A stretch of DNA of 39,493 nucleotides from SAR116 cluster bacterium AG-447-C21 (lineage in GTDB: Bacteria > Pseudomonadota > Alphaproteobacteria > Thalassobaculales > Thalassobaculaceae): contig QCQB01000019.1 of assembly GCA_003212315.1 (NCBI GenBank), forward strand, positions 1 through 39,493, in the 5' to 3' direction. Below, in pieces: positions 1 through 8,518 of the stretch. A program made the translations under genes and the position numbers. The notes beneath the pieces were generated by a model, which saw nothing but the letters and a program-made list of their open reading frames with translations, was not told the DNA's origin and made no database searches. Each line of letters opens with the position of its first letter. Within the stretch, counting starts at the first letter, position 1.

Positions 1-1
1 T

Positions 2-208
2 GAGACTTCACCTGAAGGTCTCATCGTAGATCATAAAATTTTTGAAGAGCGAAGAGATGAATGGCTCCCATCTCAGGATGATGGGGAATTTGTTGCCTCT
101 CTTATGCATGCGGAAGTCCGACCAGGGTATTATGCGGGCTGGATAGCGCCTCCCAAAATGGGTATAGATAACAAGTCGGGAGATTTTGAGTTTGTACAGA
201 TACAATAA
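2..208 (+). CDS. C-terminal fragment of an unidentified protein
   Basis: An open frame runs in from the left edge and stops at TAA 206-208, giving 68 residues of a C-terminus. The tail contains Y-A-G-W-I-A-P-P followed by a hydrophilic end F-E-F-V-Q-I-Q. I do not recognise the family with confidence. The W-I-A-P-P...F-E-[FY]-V ending vaguely recalls the C-terminus of BoxB-like diiron aromatic-CoA epoxidases, but that is a weak memory-based resemblance. It lies 41 nt upstream of the cyclase gene on the same strand, so the two could be co-transcribed. Codon use and the absence of stops in this frame support it being coding. Confidence 0.5.
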   Translation, partial: ETSPEGLIVDHKIFEERRDEWLPSQDDGEFVASLMHAEVRPGYYAGWIAPPKMGIDNKSGDFEFVQIQ

Positions 209-249
209 TTAGTATTAAATTTGAAAAATAGACGTTTAGTGGATAATCA

Positions 250-2037
250 ATGGCGAAAGTAAATAGGAAACTTGCGACCATAATGGCAACTGATTGTGTT
301 GATTTTAGTAAACACATGGAGTCCCAAGAAGAACTTACGTTGTCAAACCTGACTTCCTGCAGAGAAATCATTGATCCTGTAATTGAAGAGCATGGTGGAC
401 GTATATTTCATACGGCTGGTGACTCAGTGATTGCTGAATTTGGAAGTCCCGTTGAATGTGTCAACGCGGCGATGGAATTTCAGGATCTTCTTGCCGCGAG
501 AAACGAAGCGATTTCAGATGGCCTGAAGCTCCAGTGGCGAGTTGGCATTCATGTTGATGATGTTATTATAGAGGGTGATAATATCTATGGAAGCGGCGTA
601 AACATAGCAGCAAGACTTGAGGGGCAGTGTGAACCTGGAAGAGTACTCTTATCCAAAATCGTGCAAGACCAAGTCAAGAAACGAGTAAGCTTTGCGGTTA
701 ATTCAGCTGGGACGCGTTCCCTCAAAAATATTTCAGATGAATTTGAAGTTTTTTACATTACAAAAACTGGTGATGAGCTTTCCCCAGAAGCTATAAATAA
801 GGAAGCTACCGCACCTGTAGCCCAGAAACCTAATGGCATAAACCAAAATATAAACAAAAAGCCTAAATTGGCGGTATTACCTTTCAGTAATGGTAGCAAA
901 GATGAAGATAGTGGATATTTGGTCGATGGCATTGTCGAAGATTTAACTACAGAATTTTCTATGATCCGTGAATTTGAGATTGTTTCAAGACAAACCTGTT
1001 TCGATTTCAGAGACAATGAAGAGACGATCGAAGAATTCTCTGAACATCACGCTTTAGATTTCATCGTGACTGGTGGAATACGTTCGTCAGGAAAACGCGT
1101 TAGAATTTCAATTGAATTAAGCGATTCTGGCTCAGGAAAGGTTCTCTGGAGCAACAAATATGACAGGGTAATAGAGGATATATTTGACGTTCAAGACGAA
1201 ATAGTAAGAACAGTAACAATATCACTTTTGGGTGAGATCGAAATATCTAGTCTTCAGCGGGCAAAAAGGAAGGCAACTGAAAATATTACTTCCTATGAGT
1301 TTCTGCTCCGTGGAAAAGAAATGCACCACCGTTTCACCCCAGAGGGTAACCAACAAGCTCTCGAGTTTTTTGACAAGGCAATAGAGGCTGATGCTAATAA
1401 TGCCCAAGCTCATGCCTGGAAAGCATGTACTCTAGGTCAGGGCTGGTTTCGTGGATGGATTGAAGGAGCACAGGAAGAAATGTTTCAAACGTTCGGGGAT
1501 TGTATAGCAAGAGCCGTTGACCTGAATGAAAATGACTTTGAATGCCATAGAATGTTATCGGCGATACATTTGAGCAAACACGAATTTCAACTGGCAGAAG
1601 AGCATGGAAGAAAAGCCTACGATATGGTGCCTAGTGATCCAAGAGTCATGTCTGGATATGGGGAGGTTTTGGTTAGAAATGGATCTGTTGATGAAGGTCT
1701 GGACCTGTTGGATAAAGCACTTGAACTTGATCCCGTTCCCCAAGGACAATTAAATTCTGATAAAAGATTTACAGACCTGTTATTAGGCCATTTTTATGCG
1801 GAAAATTTTGATAAGCTTATCGAGATAGCCAAGAAAATTGAGCATCATAGCTTTCAGTCATGGTTATTTTTTCACTATGCCAAACAACAGCTAGATTTGT
1901 TAAACAAAAATGACAATTCGTTTGAGCAGGGCCTCCAAGAATATGCAAAGGACGATTGGCCTCTACTCTTGGACCGTCTTCATATTCCTCAAGATGAGAT
2001 AAAACAAAAACTGTCAGATTTTTTAGCTACTATCTGA
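250..2037 (+). CDS. Class III adenylate/guanylate cyclase with TolB-like and TPR regions
   Basis: This is a predicted cytoplasmic nucleotide cyclase of 595 residues. The N-terminal ~175 residues form a class III cyclase homology domain. Asp15 in the first strand (A-T-D-C-V-D-F-S) and Asp58 in G-D-S-V-I-A-E-F are the expected metal-binding pair, and G-V-N-I-A-A-R-L supplies the late Asn/Arg catalytic motif. Residues ~205-330 (K-L-A-V-L-P-F onward) match the TolB-like region often seen in these proteins, and ~345-520 contains tetratricopeptide-like helices (A-L-E-F-F-D-K-A-I-E-A-D-A-N-N-A). No transmembrane segment is visible. The ATG at 250 follows AGTGGA at a short spacing. The architecture is common in alphaproteobacteria, where it makes cAMP in response to unknown signals; substrate preference cannot be told from sequence. 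The next gene (hyuB) is 87 nt downstream. Confidence 0.9.
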   Translation: MAKVNRKLATIMATDCVDFSKHMESQEELTLSNLTSCREIIDPVIEEHGGRIFHTAGDSVIAEFGSPVECVNAAMEFQDLLAARNEAISDGLKLQWRVGIHVDDVIIEGDNIYGSGVNIAARLEGQCEPGRVLLSKIVQDQVKKRVSFAVNSAGTRSLKNISDEFEVFYITKTGDELSPEAINKEATAPVAQKPNGINQNINKKPKLAVLPFSNGSKDEDSGYLVDGIVEDLTTEFSMIREFEIVSRQTCFDFRDNEETIEEFSEHHALDFIVTGGIRSSGKRVRISIELSDSGSGKVLWSNKYDRVIEDIFDVQDEIVRTVTISLLGEIEISSLQRAKRKATENITSYEFLLRGKEMHHRFTPEGNQQALEFFDKAIEADANNAQAHAWKACTLGQGWFRGWIEGAQEEMFQTFGDCIARAVDLNENDFECHRMLSAIHLSKHEFQLAEEHGRKAYDMVPSDPRVMSGYGEVLVRNGSVDEGLDLLDKALELDPVPQGQLNSDKRFTDLLLGHFYAENFDKLIEIAKKIEHHSFQSWLFFHYAKQQLDLLNKNDNSFEQGLQEYAKDDWPLLLDRLHIPQDEIKQKLSDFLATI

Positions 2038-2124
2038 AATACTCAATTAAAATTAGTGTTAAAGATGAAACTTTTGACTATCATCAACTGGGTTATTTTA
2101 ACTAGATTAAATTAGGAGGACAGA

Positions 2125-3771
2125 GTGGTCGCAAAAGCAGACCTAATAACCGTTTCAATTATACAACATCGTCTCACGGCAATTGTGGCGGAGATGGGTG
2201 AGGCGATGCTCCGGACCTCTTACTCACAGATACTCAATTCAAGTAGAGATTTTTCTACGGGGATATGTGATGCAAAATGTCGATTGGCTGCGCAGGCAGA
2301 GCACATTCCTATTCATGTTGGCGCTCTTTCTTTTGCAGCAGAATCTGTGAGCGGGTATTTTTCAGGGACTGTAAAGCCCGGTGATGTTTATCTACTTAAT
2401 GATCCTTACTTTGGTGGTAGCCACTTACCAGATGTAACAGCATTTGTCCCGGTGTTTGCTGGAGATCAACTTGTCTTTTGGACTATTAATAGAGCGCATC
2501 ACAGTGATATAGGTGGAGCTACCTACGGGGCTTACAACCCAACGGCTACCTCAATTTTTCAAGAAGGGCTGAGAATTACACCAGTAAAGTTGTATGATCA
2601 GGGTATTGTCAGACAAGATTTATTGGACATGCTGGCAACAAATACCAGAAACCCAAGAGACTTTAAAGGAGATTTAGCTGCTCAAATTGGTTCGGTCCGG
2701 GTAGGGGAACGTCGTGTTCTTTCTCTTATAGAAGAGTTTGGCGCGGACATTGTTTTAAAGTCAGTTGAGGCCATTTTAAATAGCGCAGAGCAGCAGGCTC
2801 GGGAAGTTATATCCACATGGCCTGATGGTGTGTATAGGGGTGAAGCGGTTCTTGATGATGATGGCCATGGACGTCAAGATGTTACCATTAGAGCTGTTGT
2901 CACAAAAAAAGAGAGCGATCTTGTTGTAGATTTAACAGAGTCTGATGCACAGTCCGATGGATTTTTAAACTCGTCATACGCTAATATGCGATCGGCGGTT
3001 GCTATGGCCATTTCCTATTTAATTAACCCGGAGACACCGAAGAACCACGGCTCTCAAAGGCCTATCACAGTAAAGGCTAAACAAGGAACGATTGTTTGGT
3101 CGAATGATGGAGCACCCGTGACCATGTGTACAAGCCATTGCTCGAATGAAATTTGTGAGGCGATTATTGTTGCCTTGTCTGAAGCATGCCCCGAGCGCGC
3201 CACAGGAGGTTGGGGGCGCCGATTCCGTGTAGCAATTCAGGGGGAAAATCCGAAAACAGGAAAAGAATTTATCTGGCATCTGTTCCATGCGCGACCCGGA
3301 GCAGGTGGTTCTAGTGGAGGCGACGGATGGCATAATGCCGGGGAGTGGCACTCTGCTGGTGGGCTTAAATTTGGAAGTGTTGAGTTGGCTGAAGCGCGTT
3401 TTCCGCTACTTTTTAATAAACACGAGTTCAGGAAAAATTCCTCGGGTGATGGGGAGTTTAGAGGAGGAGCTGGAGTTGAATTAGAATTAGAATTGGAAAC
3501 TGAGAAACTCGCACTTGCTAATACTGCAGGTGATGGTAATCGGCATGGGTCCCGAGGTATGGTTGGCGGAGAGGATAGCAAACCACATCACTATGAATTG
3601 CATCATCAGGATGGCAGTATTCGGCCATTAAAGACGAAAGAAATTTCTGTTCCAGTTAATCCGGGAGATCGGTTTATTATTCACTCAGCTGGCGGCGGTG
3701 GTTGGGGAGATCCAAAGAATAGGACGGCTTGGGCACGTGAATTAGACATCAAAAACGAAATTACAGGCTGA
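2125..3771 (+). CDS. Hydantoinase B/oxoprolinase-family subunit (HyuB-like)
   Basis: This is the B subunit of the ATP-dependent hydantoinase/oxoprolinase/acetone-acetophenone carboxylase superfamily, 548 residues, a normal length. Family signatures are visible: N-D-P-Y at 92-95 followed by G-G-S-H-L-P-D-V at 97-104, R-A-H-H-S-D-I-G-G at 123-131, and a glycine-rich C-terminal segment (S-A-G-G-G-G-W-G-D-P). Family members work with an ATP-hydrolysing HyuA partner to open cyclic amides or carboxylate ketones. The GTG start at 2125 is set by a strong AGGAGG at 2114-2119. No hyuA is adjacent: the neighbours are a cyclase upstream and an LLM oxidoreductase 64 nt downstream. It may pair with the lone HyuA at 17906 or with one outside the window. 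The substrate is unknown. Confidence 0.9.
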   Translation: MVAKADLITVSIIQHRLTAIVAEMGEAMLRTSYSQILNSSRDFSTGICDAKCRLAAQAEHIPIHVGALSFAAESVSGYFSGTVKPGDVYLLNDPYFGGSHLPDVTAFVPVFAGDQLVFWTINRAHHSDIGGATYGAYNPTATSIFQEGLRITPVKLYDQGIVRQDLLDMLATNTRNPRDFKGDLAAQIGSVRVGERRVLSLIEEFGADIVLKSVEAILNSAEQQAREVISTWPDGVYRGEAVLDDDGHGRQDVTIRAVVTKKESDLVVDLTESDAQSDGFLNSSYANMRSAVAMAISYLINPETPKNHGSQRPITVKAKQGTIVWSNDGAPVTMCTSHCSNEICEAIIVALSEACPERATGGWGRRFRVAIQGENPKTGKEFIWHLFHARPGAGGSSGGDGWHNAGEWHSAGGLKFGSVELAEARFPLLFNKHEFRKNSSGDGEFRGGAGVELELELETEKLALANTAGDGNRHGSRGMVGGEDSKPHHYELHHQDGSIRPLKTKEISVPVNPGDRFIIHSAGGGGWGDPKNRTAWARELDIKNEITG

Positions 3772-3835
3772 GGTGTGAGCAAGTTATCGTCCGTTTCTCG
3801 GTGATACTGTTGATTTTTTCTGATTGGAGCCATGG

Positions 3836-4906
3836 ATGGATTTTGGAATTGCGTTAGCTACTTCAGCAGATTCATGGAAGGTTATTCAGAGAGCAGAAGA
3901 ACTTGGTTTTTCTAATGCCTGGCTTTATGACACCCAAATGCTGAGCGCCGATTGTTTCGTAGCTATGGGAGCAGCTGCGGTTAAAACTAACCGTATAAGA
4001 TTGGGCACCGGTGTTCTTATACCATCTAACCGAATAGCACCAGTCGCAGCAAATGCTTTCGCTACATTAAATCAACTTGCTCCAGGTCGGATAGATTTTG
4101 GGGTTGGTACTGGGTTTACTGGACGGCGAGCGATGGGATTAGGAGCGTTAAAACTTGCAGATATGGAAGAATATATTCGTATAGTTACATCGATGTTAAA
4201 CAGAGAAACAACAGAGGTAGAAATCGAGGGGAAAAATCGGAAAATTCGTTTTTTAAATCCAGGAGCTGGGCTAATAAATACGGATGACCCTGTAAAATTG
4301 CATGTATCAGCATATGGTCCTCGTGGAAGAGCTCTAACAGCAAAGTTAGGGGCAGGATGGATTTTTTTCTTTAATGATGTTGATGAAGGAATTTCGGGCC
4401 TCAAGGGTATGCAAAAAAGCTGGCGTGATGCTGGACACGCGGCCGAGGAATTAGAGACAACAGCCTTCGTATTGGGGTGTGTTTTGGAGGAAGGAGAACC
4501 ATCGGACTCGGATCGTGCTATGGCTCAAGCTGGTCCTCGCGCAGCTGTTCTGTTGCATCGCTGCGCCGATGAAGCACTAGCAGGAATGCCTAATAGTAGT
4601 GCTATACCAGAATTTGTTTCGGACGCTGTAAGTGGCTATGTCGAACTAGCCAAAAAATTTAAACCGAAAGATGCACCGTGGTTGGAAAATCATCGAGGGC
4701 ATTTAATGTTTGTAAAGGATATAGAACGCCCATTTGTAACCGCAGAATTAATTAAACGAACAACCTTCACAAGTACTGAAAAGGATATCAAAGACCGGGT
4801 AGCAAAATTGCGGGATGCCGGGTTTAATCAATTCACTGTGCAATTAACCCCGGGTAATGAGTCAGCTATTGAGGATTGGGCCCGGATAAAAAAATTCTTT
4901 GATTAA
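3836..4906 (+). CDS. LLM-class flavin/F420-dependent oxidoreductase
   Basis: A 356-residue luciferase-like TIM-barrel oxidoreductase. The N-terminal pattern (M-D-F-G-I-A-L-A-T-S ... A-E-E-L-G-F-S-N-A-W-L-Y-D-T-Q), the R-I-R-L-G-T-G-V strand and the A-P-G-R-I-D-F-G-V-G-T-G segment are typical of LLM monooxygenases and reductases. The start is placed at ATG 3836, because TTGGAG at 3824-3829 serves as its ribosome binding site; a start at the TTG itself would lie inside that site. It follows hyuB closely on the same strand, suggesting shared transcription and a joint catabolic role, for example oxidation of a ring or amide carbon before or after hydrolysis. Whether it uses FMN or F420 cannot be decided. 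It converges on the deacetylase-fold pair with a 22-nt gap. Confidence 0.85.
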   Translation: MDFGIALATSADSWKVIQRAEELGFSNAWLYDTQMLSADCFVAMGAAAVKTNRIRLGTGVLIPSNRIAPVAANAFATLNQLAPGRIDFGVGTGFTGRRAMGLGALKLADMEEYIRIVTSMLNRETTEVEIEGKNRKIRFLNPGAGLINTDDPVKLHVSAYGPRGRALTAKLGAGWIFFFNDVDEGISGLKGMQKSWRDAGHAAEELETTAFVLGCVLEEGEPSDSDRAMAQAGPRAAVLLHRCADEALAGMPNSSAIPEFVSDAVSGYVELAKKFKPKDAPWLENHRGHLMFVKDIERPFVTAELIKRTTFTSTEKDIKDRVAKLRDAGFNQFTVQLTPGNESAIEDWARIKKFFD

Positions 4907-4928
4907 AGCGTCAACGGACTAAATCAGA

Positions 4929-5858
4929 TTAATTTTTTTGATAATGCTTCGCTACTTCTGCCGCGTTTACTTGCCACACATTTTTGTAAGAAGTCATTTT
5001 CTTTAGAGCCTCATCAAGATATTTGATGCGATGAGCCTGACCAAGAAGCCAAGGATGTATCGAAAGTGTCATGACAGTTCCTGCTGGATGTGCTTCGTTA
5101 TAGAGATAATCAAATGCTTCACTAACAACATCGAGCCAGCGCCACGGCATGAGCCGTCGTATCGCCATTAATTGTGTGTCATCCCATTCGGAGTGGTTTG
5201 GCATACATATTAGATCGCCATAATTCGTCGCGTAGGGTGTATCGTCATTTGGAAAATCAGCTACGTAATGTAACCCCAAGTTTGAGAGTAGATCCAATGT
5301 GCGTTCGCTTTGGGAAAAGTCCTGTCCAAACCACCCACTAGGTTGCACCCCGGAAATTTTTTGCAGAGTTTCAAGCGATTTAGTTATAAATACACTCTCC
5401 TCTTTTTCTTCAAGCTGTGAGGTTATCATTTGCGAAGCGCTGATGCCGTGCCCTGCTATTTCCCATCCGCGATCTATACATTCGCGAACCATACGAGGGT
5501 AACGATCGGCTACCATTGCATTGATAGCAACCGTTGGTTTAATGTCATATTTATCTAAAACCTCTAATATACGCCAAAACCCAATCCGGTTGCCATGCTC
5601 TCTAACTGAGTAATTAAGATAATCTGGGAAATGGCTGCCCAAGGCCCCACCATAGCGCGGGTCTTTAACTGTATTTTCTGCTGGGTCCAATTCTAGGTAT
5701 TCTAAAAAGAGATATACACACCAGGCGATCTTAGCGCCATTTGGCCATTTGATAGTTCGCCGTTGGTTTAAAGGAGTGAATGCAAAATGTTTATGATCAT
5801 ACCCGGAACCACTTCGATATCTAACAGTTTGGGAAATCTTCTCAATTTTTTGGCTCAT
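4929..5858 (-). CDS. Polysaccharide-deacetylase-fold hydrolase, PuuE-like (second of pair)
   Basis: A 309-residue member of the NodB/carbohydrate-esterase-4 fold. It has the features of the PuuE-type (metal-independent allantoinase-like) branch rather than true chitin deacetylases: the canonical T-F-D-D-G metal motif is missing and the equivalent strand reads I-A-W-C-V-Y-L-F-L-E. Other landmarks are N-R-I-G-F-W-R-I-L-E-V-L-D-K-Y (helix before the barrel), G-H-G-I-S-A-S (the family H-G-H/N position) and S-I-H-P-W-L-L-G-Q-A-H-R near the C-terminus. The ATG at 5858 overlaps the TGA of the upstream paralogue (ATGA), so the two are translationally coupled. PuuE relatives hydrolyse cyclic ureides such as allantoin; the nearby hydantoinase genes fit that chemistry, but the substrate is inferred only. 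Confidence 0.85.
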   Translation of the reverse strand: MSQKIEKISQTVRYRSGSGYDHKHFAFTPLNQRRTIKWPNGAKIAWCVYLFLEYLELDPAENTVKDPRYGGALGSHFPDYLNYSVREHGNRIGFWRILEVLDKYDIKPTVAINAMVADRYPRMVRECIDRGWEIAGHGISASQMITSQLEEKEESVFITKSLETLQKISGVQPSGWFGQDFSQSERTLDLLSNLGLHYVADFPNDDTPYATNYGDLICMPNHSEWDDTQLMAIRRLMPWRWLDVVSEAFDYLYNEAHPAGTVMTLSIHPWLLGQAHRIKYLDEALKKMTSYKNVWQVNAAEVAKHYQKN

Positions 5859-6766
5859 GAGTAGTTGTCCGATGTTTCGAGATGTTTCTTTATAATAGGG
5901 AGATGATTTTCAATGTAGTGGTTGGCTATTTCTTCTCCTGTAGCCCACCAGACATCGCTATGGCCCTTAATATAAGTTAAAGCTTTATCTAAAAAACGGA
6001 TGCGATGGGGTGTTCCATACAAATAAGGGTGCAGCGCTATTGCCATAACGCGACCACTTTCAGCACCTTCTCGGTAAACTGTATCAAAGTGATCGCAGAT
6101 CATACGAGCAAATTCCTCACCTTCGGTGTGATAGCGGTATTCGATAGCGTCATTTATATCCATCGAATAGGGAACACTTATCAGTGGGGCTCCCGATCGT
6201 GTTTTCATTGGAAAGGGTTGATCATCGTGATACCAATCGCTTATGTATTTAATTCCAAGTTCGGCAACAAGGTCTGGTGTGTTGACGGTGAAACTTGCAG
6301 CTGGACCAAACCAACCTTGTAGTTGCTTCCCTGTTGCGTTTCTCAGGGTTTCAACACAATTAGTTATTACTTCTCTTTCGTCGTCTTCTGATAAATTCCA
6401 AAGATAGCGTGTATTGTAAATTCCATGGCATAAATAGTCATAATTCCGTTCCTCCATCGCCTCGAAAATTTCTGGATAATGTTCGATTACGGAGAAATTT
6501 AGAGAAATAGTGCAACGGATATTGTGTTTATCCATCAAATCAGTCATCCGCCAAAAACCGACTCGATTACCATAATCCCTGACCCCGTATCCAAGTATAT
6601 CAGGGTGTGGTGAGCGGGGCCATGGATTGCGAACATTCTGTATTTGTGGCAAATACTCATAATGCTCGACATTTGGAAGCACCCAAATTGCCACTCTTTC
6701 GTTGTTTGGCCAGCGGAGTTGTGGACGGTCGACAATCGGACTGTATTCAAAGCGATCAGGTTCCAT
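5855..6766 (-). CDS. Polysaccharide-deacetylase-fold hydrolase, PuuE-like (first of pair)
   Basis: A 303-residue paralogue of the gene that follows it. Shared landmarks are the early segment R-V-A-I-W-V-L-P-N-V-E-H-Y, N-R-V-G-F-W-R-M-T-D-L-M-D-K, C-H-G-I-Y-N-T at the catalytic loop and A-L-H-P-Y-L-Y-G-T-P-H-R near the end. The open frame extends 21 codons further upstream, but ATG 6766 is preferred because GGGAG sits 9 nt before it and the protein then starts M-E-P-D-R-F, close to the family's usual beginning. As in its partner, the metal-binding D-D motif of classical deacetylases is absent. The pair may act as two subunits or on successive intermediates. The 294 nt upstream hold an unusual nested inverted-repeat element (6896-6987). 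Confidence 0.85.
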   Translation of the reverse strand: MEPDRFEYSPIVDRPQLRWPNNERVAIWVLPNVEHYEYLPQIQNVRNPWPRSPHPDILGYGVRDYGNRVGFWRMTDLMDKHNIRCTISLNFSVIEHYPEIFEAMEERNYDYLCHGIYNTRYLWNLSEDDEREVITNCVETLRNATGKQLQGWFGPAASFTVNTPDLVAELGIKYISDWYHDDQPFPMKTRSGAPLISVPYSMDINDAIEYRYHTEGEEFARMICDHFDTVYREGAESGRVMAIALHPYLYGTPHRIRFLDKALTYIKGHSDVWWATGEEIANHYIENHLPIIKKHLETSDNYS

Positions 6767-6895
6767 TCGATATGCTCCCGAGTTTCTATCTAATAAATAC
6801 AGTTTGAACACTGATGCAAGATTTAGCAAGCTACTGGCAACGGGAACTATATCTTTGGGATCTTCGATTACTGTTCAACGATATTAGTTTTTTGA

Positions 6896-6987
6896 TGTCT
6901 TATTAGCTAACTCGACTGTTGATGCCTATCCGAACTATTTCCAGTTGGGGTTCGTTATAAAAGGCAGGTTAGCTTGCACTTAAGACA
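6896..6987 (-). other. Nested inverted-repeat element, candidate structured leader RNA
   Basis: Four helices nest in register: TGTCTTA 6896-6902 with TAAGACA 6981-6987, AGCTAAC 6905-6911 with GTTAGCT 6968-6974, TGCCT 6923-6927 with AGGCA 6962-6966, and CGAAC 6931-6935 with GTTCG 6950-6954. That is 24 Watson-Crick pairs in 92 nt, with internal loops and a 14-nt apical loop. Strand is chosen because it would lie in the leader of the deacetylase pair, ~130 nt before ATG 6766; it could equally be a 3' element of folE. No T-run follows on either strand, so a simple terminator is unlikely. The remaining intergenic sequence (6767-6895 and 6988-7060) shows nothing else I can support. Confidence 0.4.
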
Positions 6988-7060
6988 CCAATATCAGCGC
7001 ATCAGCCACCCTCAGATATATTGGGAATAAGAGTAAATCTAGTTCGGAAGAAAAATACCC

Positions 7061-7714
7061 TTACGCGCTGTTGACCGCGCCTGCGGGGCTTTTTATAATA
7101 TCAAGAAACTGTTTTCGTATCGTGATGTCGTCACGAAACGACCCAAGCATGCGGCTAGTAACCATTTTAACCCCCGGTTTATGCACACCGCGTGTTGTCA
7201 TGCACTGGTGTGCTGCTTCAATCACAATGCCAACGCCGTGAGGTTTCAAAACATCATAAAGCGTGTGTGCAATCTGGGACGTTAGTTTTTCCTGTATCTG
7301 CATGCGCTTAGCAAAAACGTCGATAACGCGACCAAGCTTGGATATCCCGACTACTCTATCGGCCGGCAAGTAACCTATATGCGCCTTACCTATTATGGGA
7401 ACAAGGTGATGCTCGCAGTGCGACTCTAAACGAATATCTCGAAGGACAATCATTTCATCATAATCTTCTGTCTCCTCGAACGTAGTCGACAGTAGAGCGA
7501 CAGGATCTTCATTATATCCAGCGAAAAACTCCTGATACGCGCGCGCTACTCGATCAGGCGTACCTAGCAAGCCTTCTCGATCGGGGTCGTCCCCAGCCCA
7601 TTCTATAAGCGTCCGAACGGCGGCTTCCGCTTCCTCTTTACTAGGTCGCTTGCGTTCATTCAAACCGTTTGCCGTAGCGTCTTGGGAGTGCCCGGTTGTT
7701 ATTGCTGTATCCAT
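7061..7714 (-). CDS. folE: GTP cyclohydrolase I (type IA)
   Basis: FolE converts GTP to 7,8-dihydroneopterin triphosphate, the first step toward tetrahydrofolate and other pterins. The protein has 217 residues. The zinc ligands are visible as Cys100 and His103 in S-H-C-E-H-H and Cys171 in H-Q-C-M-T-T-R-G-V. The signature G-I-S-K-L-G-R at 123-129 and the C-terminal G-S-F-R-D-D segment are typical of the zinc-dependent FolE family, distinct from FolE2. It is the third leftward gene after the outer-membrane barrel gene and zur, with a 254-nt gap after zur. That gap contains a plausible promoter (TTGCGT 7805-7800, 16-nt spacer, TATAAC 7783-7778) overlapped by a Zur-like site, so it may be zinc-regulated separately. 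Confidence 0.97.
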   Translation of the reverse strand: MDTAITTGHSQDATANGLNERKRPSKEEAEAAVRTLIEWAGDDPDREGLLGTPDRVARAYQEFFAGYNEDPVALLSTTFEETEDYDEMIVLRDIRLESHCEHHLVPIIGKAHIGYLPADRVVGISKLGRVIDVFAKRMQIQEKLTSQIAHTLYDVLKPHGVGIVIEAAHQCMTTRGVHKPGVKMVTSRMLGSFRDDITIRKQFLDIIKSPAGAVNSA

Positions 7715-7772
7715 TAGAGGTCTCTCTCGGGTCTATCTAAAATCAGAGGCATTTAGGGAGCCTAGCTGCCCA

Positions 7773-7790
7773 ATTTAGTTATAACATTAC
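7773..7790 (-). promoter_or_regulatory. Candidate Zur site over the folE promoter
   Basis: Read on the minus strand the site is GTAATGTTATAACTAAAT. Its core ATGTTATAAC is shared with the palindrome in front of znuA; the distal half-site is degenerate. It covers the TATAAC -10 hexamer of the inferred folE promoter (the matching -35, TTGCGT, is at 7805-7800). Binding here would block polymerase. A further GTTATAAC core lies at 7933-7940, just past the zur stop codon, but has weaker flanks. Confidence 0.4.
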
Positions 7791-7968
7791 AAAATTTTCA
7801 CGCAAGAACGTATGTGTTCCCTAAACGAATATGGTCCCTATCAGAACAAATGGGAAGTTAATACGTTATTAATCATCCGGTTGGATCTCTTTTGCATCAG
7901 TATGATGTAATTTTTATAAAGTTTTTTCTCTAGTTATAACTTATGCTCTAGTCAAAAATACTTAGCCT

Positions 7969-8463
7969 CTAATCCCTGTGCTGGATACACGAGTTGCAAT
8001 GTCCGGCAATTTCTAATGTTGTATTTTTGAGTGTGAATTGATTTCGCTCGGTAATTGTCTTGATAGCAGAAGTGATCGCCGGGTCGCAGTGCTCGCTAAT
8101 GTCGTTACAATTATCACAAATTAGGAAGTAGCAGTCTTGCTGTTTTAGAGGGTGAGAACAGCCAACGAATGCATTAAGACTATTAATCTTATGAATAAAA
8201 CCATTTTCAATAAGGAACTCCAGAGTTCGGTACACCGTCGCTGGCTTAGCAGATTGATTCGTTAACTGTAATTCGCTCAATAAGTCATAGGCCTTTTTAG
8301 GCCCATGACCCTCCCATATCATGCGCAATATTTCTCGTCTTAAATTTGTAAACTTAAGTTGCTTTTCAGAACAGGTCCGCTCGGCTATTTCCATAGCTTT
8401 GTCGATGCAGTCTTTATGGTCTTCACACGGCACGATCCCATTCTTTCCTGAAATACATGACAC
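7969..8463 (-). CDS. zur: Zinc uptake regulator, Fur family
   Basis: A 164-residue Fur-family repressor. The winged-helix part contains the recognition-helix pattern A-K-P-A-T-V-Y-R-T-L-E-F-L at 72-84, and the dimerisation part has the structural zinc site C116-x-x-C119 and C156-x-x-C159. The N-terminal extension with Cys/His/Asp (C-E-D-H-K-D-C) and the neighbouring zinc-binding genes favour Zur over Fur or PerR. The start is GTG 8463 with AAGGGG about 10 nt upstream. It lies 55 nt downstream of the outer-membrane barrel gene and is probably co-transcribed with it from the 9769-9786 operator, giving autoregulation. Family identity is seen; zinc specificity is inferred from context. Confidence 0.88.
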   Translation of the reverse strand: MSCISGKNGIVPCEDHKDCIDKAMEIAERTCSEKQLKFTNLRREILRMIWEGHGPKKAYDLLSELQLTNQSAKPATVYRTLEFLIENGFIHKINSLNAFVGCSHPLKQQDCYFLICDNCNDISEHCDPAITSAIKTITERNQFTLKNTTLEIAGHCNSCIQHRD

Positions 8464-8518
8464 GATCGTTATACCCCTTATTTAGTTACCCCATAAAGAC
8501 TGATCCGTATCTAACTCC

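Noticed and set aside
7064..7080. Short CGCG/CGCG hairpin at the folE stop followed by TATTTTTC on the minus strand
   Set aside because: Only 4 bp pair; too weak to call a terminator.
7932..7941. AGTTATAACT palindrome just past zur
   Set aside because: The core resembles the Zur sites, but flanks do not match and it is ~220 nt from folE; kept only as a note.
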